Program-made: the position numbers and the translations under genes
Shown: positions 26,382 to 35,913 of the stretch, one piece after another
Layout of the letters: the number at the start of each line of letters is the position of its first letter
Numbering within the stretch: position 1 is the first letter of the stretch
DNA from: Olsenella sp. oral taxon 807
GTDB taxonomy: Bacteria > Actinomycetota > Coriobacteriia > Coriobacteriales > Atopobiaceae
Direction: 5' to 3'
NCBI RefSeq assembly: GCF_001189515.2
Contig: NZ_CP012069.2
Span: forward strand, 558,001 to 622,000
Length of the DNA: 64,000 bases
The notes under the pieces: model-generated
What the model saw: the letters and a program-made list of their open reading frames with translations, nothing else
Told to the model about the DNA's origin: nothing
Database searches by the model: none

Positions 26382-28361
26382 CTACGCGAGTCCAGACTCC
26401 GACGCGGGAAGTGCCTTTTTCCATAGCGAGATGATGAGGGTACCCACTACAGAACCGATAAGTACGGATGCAGCGTACATCAGGGGATTACCGATGACAG
26501 CAATGACCCAGATGCCGCCATGCGGGGCAGGCAGTGTGCAGCCAAAGAGCGCGGAAAGTCCGCCCGCGATAGCCGAGCCGATGATGCAGGACGGCAGCAC
26601 GTGTCCGGGGTCGGCGGCGGCGTAGGGAATGGCGCCCTCAGAGATGAACGAGAGGCCCATGATGTAGTTTACGAGGCCAGCATCACGATTCGCCTTCGTC
26701 CACCTGTTCTTGAAGAAGGTTGTGGAGAGGGCGATGACCAGAGGAGGTACCATGCCGCCCGCCATGACGGAGGCCATGATGATCTGGCCAGTAGTCCCGC
26801 CGGGGGTGACGAGCGCCGCTGTGCCGAAGACGTAGGCAGCCTTGTTGAACGGACCACCCATGTCGATGGACATCATGCCACCGACGACGGCTCCCAGAAG
26901 CACGATATTGCCCGTACCCATGCCGTTCAGGAAGTCGGAAAGGCCGGTGTTGATGGCGCCAAAGAGCGGGTTCAGGACCAGCATCACGATGCCGATGGCC
27001 AAGATGCCCAGCAGCGGGTAGAGCAGGATGGGCTTGATGCCCTCAAGCGAGGCAGGGAGGTTGTCGCACATCCGCTCGATGCCCAGCATGAGGTAGCCTG
27101 CTGCGAAGCCTGCGAAGAGCGCGGCGATAAAGCCGCCCGAGATGGTGGTGGGCGGGGTGGCGGCGTTAATGTTGGCAAGATAGGCCAGGTCATAGCCCGT
27201 CTTCGCAAAGAGACCGCCGACGAAGCCAGGCGCAAGTCCCGGCCTGTCTGCAATGGACTCCGCGATGTAGGCCGCGAGGATGGGAAGCATCAGGCCAAAG
27301 GCCTCGCCGCCGATGGTCTTGAAGAGCGCGGCGGCCGGGATCGTCGAGCCATAGGTAGCGGTGCCTGCCGCCTTGATATCGACCAGGAAGGCGATGGCGG
27401 TGAGGATGCCGCCGCCGATAACGAAGGGCAGCATGTGGCTGACGCCGTTCATTAGGTGCTTGTAGAGAATATGTCCGACGGAGTCCTTCTCGCCCGATAT
27501 CGCTGAGCTTGCTGTGGCGACAGAGCCTTCCTGTACGGGCGCCTCGCCGTTCAGGATGATGTTGATGAGCTTCTCGGGCTCTTGGATGCCTGCGGAGACG
27601 TTCGTGGAGTAGACCGGCTTACCCGCGAAGCGCTCGCGCTCGACGTTTTTGTCTGCCGCTATGATGATGCCCTTGGCGTGGGCGATCTCCTCGGCGGTGA
27701 GAACGTTCTTCGCGCCTGCGGAGCCCTGGGTCTCGGCCTTGAGCTTGATGCCCATCTCTGTGGCCTTCTTCTCTAAGGCCTCTGCTGCCATGTAGGTGTG
27801 CGCGATGCCGGTGGGGCAGGCCGTGATGGCAAGGACTTCGGGTAGGTCACTCTCCGCCTTGGGTGCCGCGTCCTTTTTGGCCTCCTGAGCCTTCTCGGCG
27901 TCACGCTCGGCCTCGCCCCGGTCAATGGTCGCGAGGAACTCCTCAGGCGTCTTCGCCGAGCGCAGGGCGTTAGCGAACTCCTCGTGCATCAGGAGCTGAG
28001 AGAGCTTTGCCAGCATCTCCAGATGCACGTTGTTCTGTCCCTCAGGTGCGGCGATCATGAAGGCGAGCGTCGCGGGTGCATCATCAGGTGCTTTCCAGTC
28101 AACGCCCTTGGCAAGCGTCATCGCGGCTAGGCCGGGCTTCTTGACGGCCTTCGTCTTGGCATGGGGTATCGCGATGCCATCTCCCACCGCTGTGGAGAAC
28201 TCCCCCTCACGTGCAAGAATCGCCTTCTTGTACTCCACAGTGTCGGCGATGTTGCCCGAGGCATCCTGCAGGGCGACGAGCTGATCTATGGCGTCCATCT
28301 GATCGGACGGAACGGCATTGATCTTGATACCCTCGGGTCTCAACAGGTCGGTGATCTTCAT
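26382..28361 (-). CDS. fruA: Fructose-family PTS EIIABC
   Basis: 659 residues with domains in the order IIA (1-150), IIB (about 173-270) and IIC (about 295-650). Phosphorylation sites are His67 in IAIPHAKT (IIA) and Cys182 in ITACPTGIAHTY (IIB). The IIC part has about nine membrane segments and the GGFIAALFAGFAAGY region. It imports and phosphorylates fructose or a related hexose at the expense of PEP. AAAGGTGGG precedes the ATG. The usual partners fruK (1-phosphofructokinase) and a DeoR regulator are not beside it, so the gene stands alone and substrate specificity is not secure. Confidence 0.92.
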   Translation of the reverse strand: MKITDLLRPEGIKINAVPSDQMDAIDQLVALQDASGNIADTVEYKKAILAREGEFSTAVGDGIAIPHAKTKAVKKPGLAAMTLAKGVDWKAPDDAPATLAFMIAAPEGQNNVHLEMLAKLSQLLMHEEFANALRSAKTPEEFLATIDRGEAERDAEKAQEAKKDAAPKAESDLPEVLAITACPTGIAHTYMAAEALEKKATEMGIKLKAETQGSAGAKNVLTAEEIAHAKGIIIAADKNVERERFAGKPVYSTNVSAGIQEPEKLINIILNGEAPVQEGSVATASSAISGEKDSVGHILYKHLMNGVSHMLPFVIGGGILTAIAFLVDIKAAGTATYGSTIPAAALFKTIGGEAFGLMLPILAAYIAESIADRPGLAPGFVGGLFAKTGYDLAYLANINAATPPTTISGGFIAALFAGFAAGYLMLGIERMCDNLPASLEGIKPILLYPLLGILAIGIVMLVLNPLFGAINTGLSDFLNGMGTGNIVLLGAVVGGMMSIDMGGPFNKAAYVFGTAALVTPGGTTGQIIMASVMAGGMVPPLVIALSTTFFKNRWTKANRDAGLVNYIMGLSFISEGAIPYAAADPGHVLPSCIIGSAIAGGLSALFGCTLPAPHGGIWVIAVIGNPLMYAASVLIGSVVGTLIISLWKKALPASESGLA

Positions 28362-28750
28362 GTACCCACCTTTCTCTTGTCCGCCTGCGTGACCGGCGGA
28401 TGCCAGTTACCTTGTTGGGTCAAGTATGGCTCATTGTCTGTGCGTCCGAGCGGTCTTTTACGCGCACGGTCGGCCTGGTGGGTGTGCGGTGATCAGCGGC
28501 TGTTCTGTGGCATCTTGCGCAAGGTTCGAGTGGCAGATACCTGGATGAGAGGCAGATTCCTGGGTCCTGATTCAGGGGCTGGTGGTCAGCGCAGCACGCT
28601 TTCGGTTTTTCTGATCACTGGGTCTTAGGGCTCTTGGTCACGGAGGTGTCCGTAACTTTGGTGAGAGGGTCCGTTCCGCCCCGGACATATCGTTATGCTA
28701 TCGTACTATGCAACTGTGGCCTTAATGCAGAGAGCAAGGAGTGTTCCAAC
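28362..28750. other. Divergent intergenic region, no gene seen
   Basis: 389 bases between fruA and the zinc-ribbon gene. GGCAGATACCTGG (28532-28544) and GGCAGATTCCTGG (28551-28563) form an imperfect direct repeat with a 19-base period. CCGCC/GGCGG near 28381-28399 could pair close to the fruA leader. A TATGCT (28694-28699) may be the -10 of the downstream gene. No RNA gene was recognised. Confidence 0.5.
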
Positions 28751-30901
28751 ATGTCCGAATACAAGTTCTGTCGCAGGTGCGGGACGCAACTCGGCCCTGA
28801 CGACAACTTTTGCACGGCGTGTGGGGCACCCACAGATGAGGACTTCTTGGTAGCGGGGGATGGTCTGCCGGTTATGCCGGTGGGTCAGGTTGCGCCCGAG
28901 GCCCCCTTGCCCGAGGCCGCTGCTCCCGTACCAGGTGCGCTCGACGTGGCGGCCGCGAGCGGAGAGACCGTGTCATCCGACAATCCGACGGCTATCTGGG
29001 GTGGGGCAGACACGGCCGCGATCCCCGAGCCTATGGCCCCCTCTGTGTCGCCAGCCATGGGTTGGGGTCCGTCCCCAGAGCAATCCGGTGTTGCGCCCGA
29101 TGCTGGCACCGTAGATACTCCCAGTGGTCCCCTTCCTGCCAGTGATGTCTTGGGTCCGTCAGACGTCTCAGGTGGCGCTGAAGCGTTCAACACAGATGGT
29201 ATTGCTAGCGCGAGCGCCCAGCCATTCGCTTTCGTTCCCCCATACGGTGGGGGTGTTACCGGGGCATCCGATGCCGTTGCCCAGGCACCTGTGACAGCCA
29301 CCTCGCCTTCGGATGCCGATATCTCTAGCGTGTCTGCTGATACTGATGATCGGTGGTTCGCTAAGGTACTTGACGTCGACGACGCGCCTGCAGCTTTCGC
29401 CTCAGCCTCCGGTGGCGACGCGCCCGCTGATGTGCCCGTCGACGCGCCCGCCCCGCCCGCTGATGCGCCCGTCGACGCGACTGTCCCGCCTGCAGCTTTC
29501 ACCTCAGCTTCCGGTGATGACGCGACTGTTCCGCCCGCTGACGCGCCCGCCATCCCGCCCGCAGCTTTCGCCGCAGCCTCCGGTGGCGACGCGCCCGCCT
29601 CGCCCGTAGACGCGCCCGCCCCGCCTGCGGCTTTCGCCTCAGCCTCCGGTGGCGACGCGCCCGCCTCGCCCGTAGACGCGCCCGTAGACGCGCCCGCCCC
29701 GCCTGCGGCTTTCGCCTCAGCCTCCGGTGGCGAGGCGCCCGCAGTCTCCGGTGGTGCCCCTATTCCATACCTCGGCGTCTCTGAGCCAGATACGAATGCT
29801 CCTGCCTCGTCTGCCAATGCACCCATCATGCCGGTAGACTTGCGGCCGACGGGAGACTCCCCGATGCCGGGAGCTTCGACCGCAGCTACTGTCGATTCAG
29901 CTGCCACGAGGAGATCTCCCAAAAGAAAGGTGGCGGCGGGCATTGGAGTGGTCCTCCTTGTCGTCTTAGCGGTACTTGGATTTTTTGTGTACAAGCATTC
30001 GCGTGAGGAGGCCGCACGCGACGCAATCGTTGCCACGACGCAATCCATGGTTGCATGTGACGAGGGTCTCCAGCGTCTCGATAGCGTTGCCGAGCTCAAC
30101 CACTCATACCTGCTCCCTGATAAGACCGACACGGCGAAAGCTGATAAGACCGACACGGCGAAACGCGGACTCGACGAGGCATCCTCCAGCTTGACTGACG
30201 CTCGCAGGAGCCTTGAGTCGGCGAAGTCTGATGGGTGGGCTCTTGATGATGACGCGAGGCATACCCTCGACGTGCTCCAGGATGGACTTGATGCCCGTAG
30301 AGGTATGATCGACGCCGGTAGCCAACTCGTTAACTCGCTGGCCGACGTCCAGTCGGCTGCAGAGGAGCTGGCTCACCTCATGGCAGATAGCTCGCTCTTC
30401 CTGGACTCATCCGATAATGCGGTGAACACCCTGAACAGCTCGTCGCGCTATATCGACCAGATCGACACTACGACTATGATAAACGACCTCGAGAGTGCCA
30501 AGAAGTACCAGGCCAGTATGTCGGATGACCTCAGGGCGGCGCGAGAGAAGCTCCCCTCGGCGAATCTCTCTAGCTATCAGACGACCGTCGAGAGGGCGAG
30601 CACCATGGTCACTGCGCTTCAAGATATCCTTGATGCCATACAGGCCCAGGATGCGGCGAAGGCCAATGATGCTGCCACGGCGCTCAATGCTGCGATCGAT
30701 TCGTTCAACGACGCACGCAGGGGGTTGCCTTCGTTGGCTGAGGGTATTGAGTCTCTCGTCCCAGACAACGCGAAAGGCTATGCTAAGGACTATCGCGCTC
30801 AGCGCGAGCGGGTGGTTGAGACGCTCGCGGAGCTGGGAGGCAATCCACTGACGAGGGACGTTGTGAACGGCTCGAAGCTTCTCCAGGGAAGTCATGCCTG
30901 A
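28751..30901 (+). CDS. Zinc-ribbon membrane protein with Ala/Pro minisatellite linker
   Basis: 716 residues. A zinc ribbon opens the protein (FCRRCGTQLGPDDNFCTACG, four cysteines). A long disordered Ala/Pro/Asp linker follows (about 35-390) with five copies of an AAFASASGGDAP-type unit, then one transmembrane helix (about 398-418, AAGIGVVLLVVLAVLGFFVY), and an outer domain of about 290 residues rich in helices and probably coiled coil. AAGGAG precedes the ATG at 28751. Similar zinc-ribbon-TM proteins are common in Coriobacteria and Firmicutes, with no fixed function. The orientation (ribbon inside, helical domain outside) is inferred. It stands alone. Confidence 0.75.
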   Translation: MSEYKFCRRCGTQLGPDDNFCTACGAPTDEDFLVAGDGLPVMPVGQVAPEAPLPEAAAPVPGALDVAAASGETVSSDNPTAIWGGADTAAIPEPMAPSVSPAMGWGPSPEQSGVAPDAGTVDTPSGPLPASDVLGPSDVSGGAEAFNTDGIASASAQPFAFVPPYGGGVTGASDAVAQAPVTATSPSDADISSVSADTDDRWFAKVLDVDDAPAAFASASGGDAPADVPVDAPAPPADAPVDATVPPAAFTSASGDDATVPPADAPAIPPAAFAAASGGDAPASPVDAPAPPAAFASASGGDAPASPVDAPVDAPAPPAAFASASGGEAPAVSGGAPIPYLGVSEPDTNAPASSANAPIMPVDLRPTGDSPMPGASTAATVDSAATRRSPKRKVAAGIGVVLLVVLAVLGFFVYKHSREEAARDAIVATTQSMVACDEGLQRLDSVAELNHSYLLPDKTDTAKADKTDTAKRGLDEASSSLTDARRSLESAKSDGWALDDDARHTLDVLQDGLDARRGMIDAGSQLVNSLADVQSAAEELAHLMADSSLFLDSSDNAVNTLNSSSRYIDQIDTTTMINDLESAKKYQASMSDDLRAAREKLPSANLSSYQTTVERASTMVTALQDILDAIQAQDAAKANDAATALNAAIDSFNDARRGLPSLAEGIESLVPDNAKGYAKDYRAQRERVVETLAELGGNPLTRDVVNGSKLLQGSHA
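29390..29745 (+). repeat. Coding minisatellite, GCAGCTTTCGCCTCAGCC units
   Basis: Five units encode AAF(A/T)(S/A)ASGG(D/E)AP followed by variable (A/V)DAP(A/V) spacers; unit lengths differ by multiples of three, so frame is kept. Long identical stretches between the third, fourth and fifth units point to recent slippage or recombination. Confidence 0.85.
30119..30163 (+). repeat. 24-bp tandem duplication in the outer domain
   Basis: A 21-bp block (GATAAGACCGACACGGCGAA plus A) at 30119-30139 recurs at 30143-30163, encoding DKTDTAK twice. In-frame and exact, so probably recent. Confidence 0.85.
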
Positions 30902-31036
30902 GGGACTTACGCCTTTCCCGTGCTGTTGGGGCCTATCGGTGTGACACGGGATAGATCAAGCCCAACCGACTGAGGGCTACCGATCGTAGGGTCATAGCGG
31001 TGCGAGAGGAGCTTCCAGGAGTCGTTCGGTCTGGCT

Positions 31037-31759
31037 CTATGTTGCGCCTCCGCTTCCTTGGCGACAGGCCTCCACAAAGTGTCGAATGATCCTCTGCTGC
31101 CTGTCATCATGTCGCCACATGAGCTCGGGATGCCACTGGACGGCGCGGACAAAGCGCCTCTCGGGCATCTCGATGGCCTCGATGATCCCGTCATCAGAAA
31201 CCGCTGCCCGCGCCAAACCATCAGCAAGCTTGCGAATGGCCTGGTGGTGCCTACTGTTGACGCCGATTGTCTCTTCGCCCAGCAGATGCTTGAGGTAACC
31301 GCCCTCAAGCAGGGTCACACGGTGTGACATGCGCTCGAGGGGCGGCTCCATGAAGTGAGGGCACCCTGTGTGGTACTGGCTGGGAAGGTCCTGGTAGAGC
31401 GTACCTCCCAAGGCGACGTTGATCGCCTGCATGCCACGGCAGATGCCAAAGACGGGCAGATCCCTGTCGATCGCACGTCTGATGAGGGAGATCTCGAACT
31501 GGTCAAGGTCATCGAAGGGTGGATTGACCTGGGGGAGAGGCTCTTCTCCGTAGGTCGCGGGATTTATGTCGACCCCTCCGGTGACAAGGATGCCGTTCAC
31601 GAGGCCAAGCAGCTGGTCAATGTCGCGTGCGTCATCGGTCAAGGGCAGCATGAGGGGCAGGCCGCCGCAGGCTCTGAGGACGGAAAAGTATCCCGGTCTC
31701 ACCCCGAGCACCCTTTCGTTGCCCTCATAGTGTGGCGTAACCCCGATGATTGGCTTCAT
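31037..31759 (-). CDS. Peptidase C26 gamma-glutamyl hydrolase (PuuD-like)
   Basis: 240-residue class I glutamine amidotransferase-like protein. The nucleophile is Cys107 in FGICRGMQ, with VTGGVDINPATYGE typical of gamma-glutamyl-GABA hydrolases and His in AVQWHPELMW; Glu of the triad follows. Family members hydrolyse gamma-glutamyl amides in the cytoplasm. No other putrescine-degradation genes are nearby, so the natural substrate is open. AGGAG lies upstream of the ATG. It converges with the zinc-ribbon gene. Confidence 0.88.
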   Translation of the reverse strand: MKPIIGVTPHYEGNERVLGVRPGYFSVLRACGGLPLMLPLTDDARDIDQLLGLVNGILVTGGVDINPATYGEEPLPQVNPPFDDLDQFEISLIRRAIDRDLPVFGICRGMQAINVALGGTLYQDLPSQYHTGCPHFMEPPLERMSHRVTLLEGGYLKHLLGEETIGVNSRHHQAIRKLADGLARAAVSDDGIIEAIEMPERRFVRAVQWHPELMWRHDDRQQRIIRHFVEACRQGSGGAT

Positions 31760-32137
31760 GCGCGTCTGCTCCTGACTGTGTGCTGTCGTGAGATGACTGC
31801 CTGCGCGTCTAGCCTAGCGCGATCATTGGAGACTGGCGTGGAGGCTTATGAAATCGCTCAGAATCTATCACCTTGACGCCAGACGCTTGGGAATGCCATT
31901 GGCTTGGCCGTGCGTCGGTAATGACCCTGTAACAGCTTCCTTCCAAGACATGCGACTCTCTGGCCAGCCCATTCATGTCAAGAACCTGTCGACACAGATC
32001 TAAGTGTGTATAGCTAAGATTTTGGACTTTCCAGCGTTTGCGTGGTGAGCGGGTGGGTAGAACCTTCCTTGGTATACGTGCGGTGGGTGTGACGCCAGGC
32101 CACGTCGCTGCCTTTGAGGGAAAGGACCACATGACCT
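31760..32137. other. Intergenic region upstream of htpG
   Basis: 378 bases between a divergent hydrolase and htpG. A TATAGCT stretch near 32004-32012 could be a -10. No CIRCE or HAIR heat-shock operator was recognised, and no convincing ORF: a minus-strand open frame at 31809-32132 has no ribosome binding site and no recognisable domain. Confidence 0.5.
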
Positions 32138-34114
32138 ATGAAGCAATTCAAGACAGAGAGCAAGAAGCTGCTCGACCTCATGATCAACTCGATCTACACC
32201 AACAAGGAGATCTTCCTGCGTGAGCTCATCTCCAACGCCTCGGATGCCCTCGATAAGTTGAGCTTCGAAGCGATCAAGAACCCTGACCTTGGTGTCGACC
32301 AGTCCACGCTTGCTATCAGGCTGTCCTTTGACAAGGAGGCCCGCAGCGTTACGGTAAGCGACAACGGCATTGGCATGACCAAGGCGGAGCTCGACGAGAA
32401 CCTCGGTACCATCGCCCACTCCGGCTCCGAGCAGTTTAGGGAGGCCAACGCGGACCGCCAGGGCGAGGACATCGACATCATCGGCCAGTTTGGCGTCGGC
32501 TTCTACTCGAGCTTCATGGTTGCGACCAAGGTGCGTGTCGTGAGTCGTGCGCTCGGGGCTGACGAGGCCTTCGTATGGGAGTCCGATGGCGTGAGAGGCT
32601 ACAGCATCGAGCCTGCGGGGGAGGGGGAGCGGAGCGGCGCCGAGGAGCATGGCACCGACGTGATTCTCTTTCTCCGTGAGTCCAGCGAGAGCGACGACAC
32701 TGACCAGTACCTCTCTGAGGGAGGGCTCAGAGACCTTGTGACGCGCTATTCAAACTACGTGCGCCATCCCATCCAGATGATGGTCACCAAGAGCCGCCAG
32801 AAGCCCAAACCAGAAGACGCGCCTGACGACTACAAGCCCGAGTATGAGGACTACCAAGAGCTCGATACCCTAAATTCCATGACTCCCATCTGGAAGAAGC
32901 GCCAGAGCGAGGTCAAGCAGGAGGACTACAACGAGTTCTATCAGTCGACCTTCCACGACTGGTCGGATCCAGCTCGCACCGTCAGCTTTCATGCCGAGGG
33001 CGCACTCTCGTATGACGCCCTGCTCTTCATTCCCAGTCGGCGCCCCTTCGACCTCTACAGTAAGGACTACGAGAAGGGCCTTGCGCTCTATAGTTCGAAC
33101 GTCCTCATCCAAGAGAAGTGTGCGGACCTCGTGCCTGATTACTACAACTTCGTGCACGGCGTCGTGGACAGCCCGGACGTCTCGCTCAACATCTCCCGCG
33201 AGACCCTGCAACAGAACTCTCAGCTTCGCGCCATAGCCCGCCGCGTCGAGAAGAAGATTCACTCCGAGCTCGAGGATATGCGTGACAACGATCGAGAGTC
33301 CTACGAGACCTTCTTCGAGAACTTCGGGCGTGGGATCAAGTTCGGCATCTACAACTCCTATGGCATGAAGGCGGCTGATCTCGCAGACCTCCTGCTCTTC
33401 TGGTCGGCCCAAGAGGGCAAGCAGGTGACCTTCGCCGAATACGCAGACGCGATGCCTGAGGGGCAGGACAAGATCTACTTTGCCGCAGGGGACTCGCGCG
33501 AGCGCCTAGAGCAGGTGCCTGCCGTGCGCTCCGCGCTTGACCATGGCTTTGACGTGCTCCTGTGCACACAGGACGTGGACGAGTTCATGTTTCAGGTCAT
33601 GCGAAGCTGGCACCAGGATGGCACTGAGGGCGACTCTGAGCACGAGGGTGCAAAGGAGCGCGACCTCGAGCTCGCGAACGTCGCAAACGCCGACCTCGAC
33701 TTTGCGACCGATGACGAGAAGGCCGAAGCCGAGAAGGCCACGAGCGAGCACCAGGAACTCTTTGACGACTTGAAGGAGAGTCTCGGCGACAAGGTCACAA
33801 GTGTGAGGGTCGCGGCGGGACTCGGCGACGCCCCAGCGACGATAGCGTCCGAGGGACCCGTCTCCCTCGAGATGGAGCGTGTCATCAGCCAGGGTCCCGA
33901 CGCCGACGCGGCAAGCGCACCCAAGGCCCAGCGCGTCCTGCAGCTCAACGCCACCCATCCAGTCTTTGCCAAGCTCGTTGCGGCTAAGGAGGCAGGTGAC
34001 AAGGACCGCCTTGCGCTTCTGGGATCGATCCTCTACGATCAGGCGCTGCTTGTCGAGGGACTTCCCGTTGATGACCCCGTTGAGTTTGCGAGAAACGTCG
34101 CCAAGCTCATGTAG
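32138..34114 (+). CDS. htpG: Chaperone HtpG (Hsp90)
   Basis: 658 residues. The N-terminal GHKL ATPase domain opens as KKLLDLMINSIYTNKEIFLR, with ELISNASDALDK, DNGIGMTKAEL, GTIAHSGS and GQFGVGFYSSFM motifs; the middle domain includes LLFIPSRRPFDLY and LNISRETLQQN. The C-terminal dimerisation domain is present, with an acidic insert near 510-545. It helps fold client proteins under stress. AAAGGA lies about 12 bases before the ATG, a little far. Length slightly above the usual 620-630. Confidence 0.96.
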   Translation: MKQFKTESKKLLDLMINSIYTNKEIFLRELISNASDALDKLSFEAIKNPDLGVDQSTLAIRLSFDKEARSVTVSDNGIGMTKAELDENLGTIAHSGSEQFREANADRQGEDIDIIGQFGVGFYSSFMVATKVRVVSRALGADEAFVWESDGVRGYSIEPAGEGERSGAEEHGTDVILFLRESSESDDTDQYLSEGGLRDLVTRYSNYVRHPIQMMVTKSRQKPKPEDAPDDYKPEYEDYQELDTLNSMTPIWKKRQSEVKQEDYNEFYQSTFHDWSDPARTVSFHAEGALSYDALLFIPSRRPFDLYSKDYEKGLALYSSNVLIQEKCADLVPDYYNFVHGVVDSPDVSLNISRETLQQNSQLRAIARRVEKKIHSELEDMRDNDRESYETFFENFGRGIKFGIYNSYGMKAADLADLLLFWSAQEGKQVTFAEYADAMPEGQDKIYFAAGDSRERLEQVPAVRSALDHGFDVLLCTQDVDEFMFQVMRSWHQDGTEGDSEHEGAKERDLELANVANADLDFATDDEKAEAEKATSEHQELFDDLKESLGDKVTSVRVAAGLGDAPATIASEGPVSLEMERVISQGPDADAASAPKAQRVLQLNATHPVFAKLVAAKEAGDKDRLALLGSILYDQALLVEGLPVDDPVEFARNVAKLM

Positions 34115-34339
34115 GGTGAGGGTGCCTGCTGTGGAATCCTGCCTTTTCCCGGTCGGTCTCGTTGCTACCGACGCAGCGATGGTGACGCTCACTGCTTGAT
34201 CGCTCGCTGCTGATGTGAAAAGTAGGTTTCGAGAACTGGTGTGTATAGATATGTATATGTAGTTACGCTACATTTCTACCAGCGGTAGTAAAATATCCGT
34301 GAGAGTTGATGAGTGTCAAACAGAGTGATTGGATACAGC

Positions 34340-34576
34340 ATGCGTAAGGTCAAGACTTTCGAGGGCAAGCGGCGCACTTACGATACCGAGAAATCGACTG
34401 AGGTTGCGAAGCGCACCATCGGTGAGTTCGGCGATTCTGCGGGCTACGAGGAGATTCTCTACCAGACTAAGCAGGGCCTGTACTTCGTGGTGGGTCTCGG
34501 TGGAGCGGACTCGCCATATCCCAGCGAGGACATCAAGCCCCTCACGAAGAGTGAGGCCGCAGACTTCGAGGCGTAG
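34340..34576 (+). CDS. Small conserved-looking protein of unknown function
   Basis: About 78 residues from ATG 34340 (MRKVKTFEGKRRTYD), or 87 if a GTG at 34313 is used. No domain recognised. It is charged, soluble and probably alpha/beta, with central YEEILYQTKQGLYFVVGLGG and a final acidic SEAADFEA. Support for a real gene: codon use like its neighbours, AT-rich promoter-like DNA upstream (34240-34300) and a strong terminator 43 bases after the stop. It forms its own transcription unit. Confidence 0.7.
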   Translation: MRKVKTFEGKRRTYDTEKSTEVAKRTIGEFGDSAGYEEILYQTKQGLYFVVGLGGADSPYPSEDIKPLTKSEAADFEA

Positions 34577-34618
34577 GTCTCGTGTCAATCGTTAGATTCG
34601 AGTTGCAGCAAAGGCCTT

Positions 34619-34660
34619 GAGGGGGGACCGGCAGCGCTGTTGTTGGTCCCTCTCTTTTTT
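34619..34660 (+). terminator. Rho-independent terminator of the 78-residue gene
   Basis: GAGGGGGGACC (34619-34629) pairs with GGTCCCTCTC (34645-34654), followed by six T's (34655-34660). Confidence 0.88.
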
Positions 34661-34731
34661 GGCCCTTAGCTCGTTGACGTTTCGTTTGAGAGATACCCTC
34701 TGAGGTTGATGCGCTATTGCGCCAGACGTTC

Positions 34732-35700
34732 CTATGAGGAGAACATGTTCCTTTCGGCAAACTCTGCTTGAACCGTGCGGAACATGAGGTCGACGTCCTC
34801 GAGGCCGAGATGCGTCTCCTTTTGGTTGGCCTTGAGCGTACCGCGTCGCCGTGCCCAGTTCTCGAGCGTGGCGGGCTTCGAGTCGTGGGGGAGGGTCTTG
34901 TATTCGGGATCGATGCGTCGACAGATGTCGCGCGTGTCGATGGGAGTGATTCGACCTGCCTTGCGGGCCTCCGCGTAGCCATCGATCTGCATCATGAACC
35001 AGGAATCCTCGAAGGACGCGTTGTGTGCCATAAAGGGGTACATCTCGAGTGTCGCAAGGATGGCCCGCTGCATCTTGTTGTGCTGGCGCAGTGGCTTCTT
35101 ACCTGCGAGATCGTCCCAGCTGATGTGATGCACGAAGGCAAGGGGAACACCCTTTTCCCGGTAGAGCTCAGGGATACCGCAATAGGAACTAAAGGGATGC
35201 TCGGGCTTTGCCGCCGGCGTAAGCCTCATGAATTCGATGCCTATGTTGATGATGTAGCCACGCGAGGGATCGCGATCGGTTGTCTCTATGTCAATGCCGC
35301 AAACGATGCCCGAGACGGGTGCCTCCACGTAGGCCACGCCAAGATCTTGGCCACTGGGACCTGCGACCTTTATGACCTCCTCCACACTGCGGTGCTGGAG
35401 GGCCGCCACACCACGGATCAGGTCATCACCGGAGAGTTTGCGCGAAAGGGTGGTTGGGGCGACGTCGCGCAGGCGCTCGACTCCATAGCTGTCACAGCTC
35501 GTACGATTGCGATCGGCAAGGTTGCGAACGAGGTCAAACGAAAAGGGCTCCTTGCCCGCAGGCGCGTTCGCCCACGCGTCCATCAGAAGGCCGATGGCCT
35601 CCTCGTTCTTCTCGCGCTCTGCGGTGAGCGTCTCGTCATCCGAGAGAAAGCCGGGAAAGACGAGGGCGTTCGCGTGTTCAAGTGCCTGGGAGAGGTTCAT
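34732..35700 (-). CDS. DEDD-family 3'-5' exonuclease
   Basis: 322 residues. The C-terminal half is an RNase T/DnaQ-like exonuclease: motif I GIDIETTD (DxE), motif II FMAHNASFEDSWF and motif III HLGLEDVDLM (His then Asp). An N-terminal region of about 135 residues has no recognised domain. DnaQ-like proteins of this kind trim DNA or RNA; this is not an obvious PolIII epsilon because of the extra domain and lack of a polymerase partner. Substrate unknown. Start at 35700 is acceptable but no strong ribosome binding site was evaluated. Confidence 0.8.
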   Translation of the reverse strand: MNLSQALEHANALVFPGFLSDDETLTAEREKNEEAIGLLMDAWANAPAGKEPFSFDLVRNLADRNRTSCDSYGVERLRDVAPTTLSRKLSGDDLIRGVAALQHRSVEEVIKVAGPSGQDLGVAYVEAPVSGIVCGIDIETTDRDPSRGYIINIGIEFMRLTPAAKPEHPFSSYCGIPELYREKGVPLAFVHHISWDDLAGKKPLRQHNKMQRAILATLEMYPFMAHNASFEDSWFMMQIDGYAEARKAGRITPIDTRDICRRIDPEYKTLPHDSKPATLENWARRRGTLKANQKETHLGLEDVDLMFRTVQAEFAERNMFSS

Positions 35701-35806
35701 GTGGATACCCTTGTGGTCGTGTTTGCTTGTGACGCATCACAGAGCCGAGGCTCTTGATGTCAAGTGTAGCTGCATGGGGACTTCTTCGTCCGAGATACCC
35801 ATCCGC

Positions 35807-35851
35807 CACGCCCTCACCACTCACGCCCTCACCACTCACGCCCTCACCACT
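35807..35851. repeat. 15-bp unit repeated three times
   Basis: CACGCCCTCACCACT occurs three times in perfect tandem (45 bp) in the gap upstream of the exonuclease gene. Confidence 0.9.
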
Positions 35852-35913
35852 TTGTGCCAGTCGGTCTGTGCAAAGCAGCGGATAATATCCCAGAATCCGC
35901 AGGCACTCACATA

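Noticed and set aside
28885-30156. Long minus-strand open frame opposite the zinc-ribbon gene
   Set aside because: Produced by the Ala/Pro repeat region; no start signals or domain.
30916-30951. Terminator between the zinc-ribbon gene and the C26 hydrolase
   Set aside because: A 7-bp stem (TCCCGTG/CACGGGA) with a 22-base loop and no U-tract on either strand.
31809-32132. Minus-strand ORF of 107 codons between the C26 hydrolase and htpG
   Set aside because: No ribosome binding site, no recognisable domain, and it runs through the htpG leader.
32000-32137. CIRCE or similar heat-shock operator before htpG
   Set aside because: No TTAGCACTC-N9-GAGTGCTAA or close match was seen.
34768-35757. Long plus-strand open frame opposite the exonuclease gene
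   Set aside because: It is the antisense of a gene with clear DEDD motifs; high GC gives long open shadow frames.
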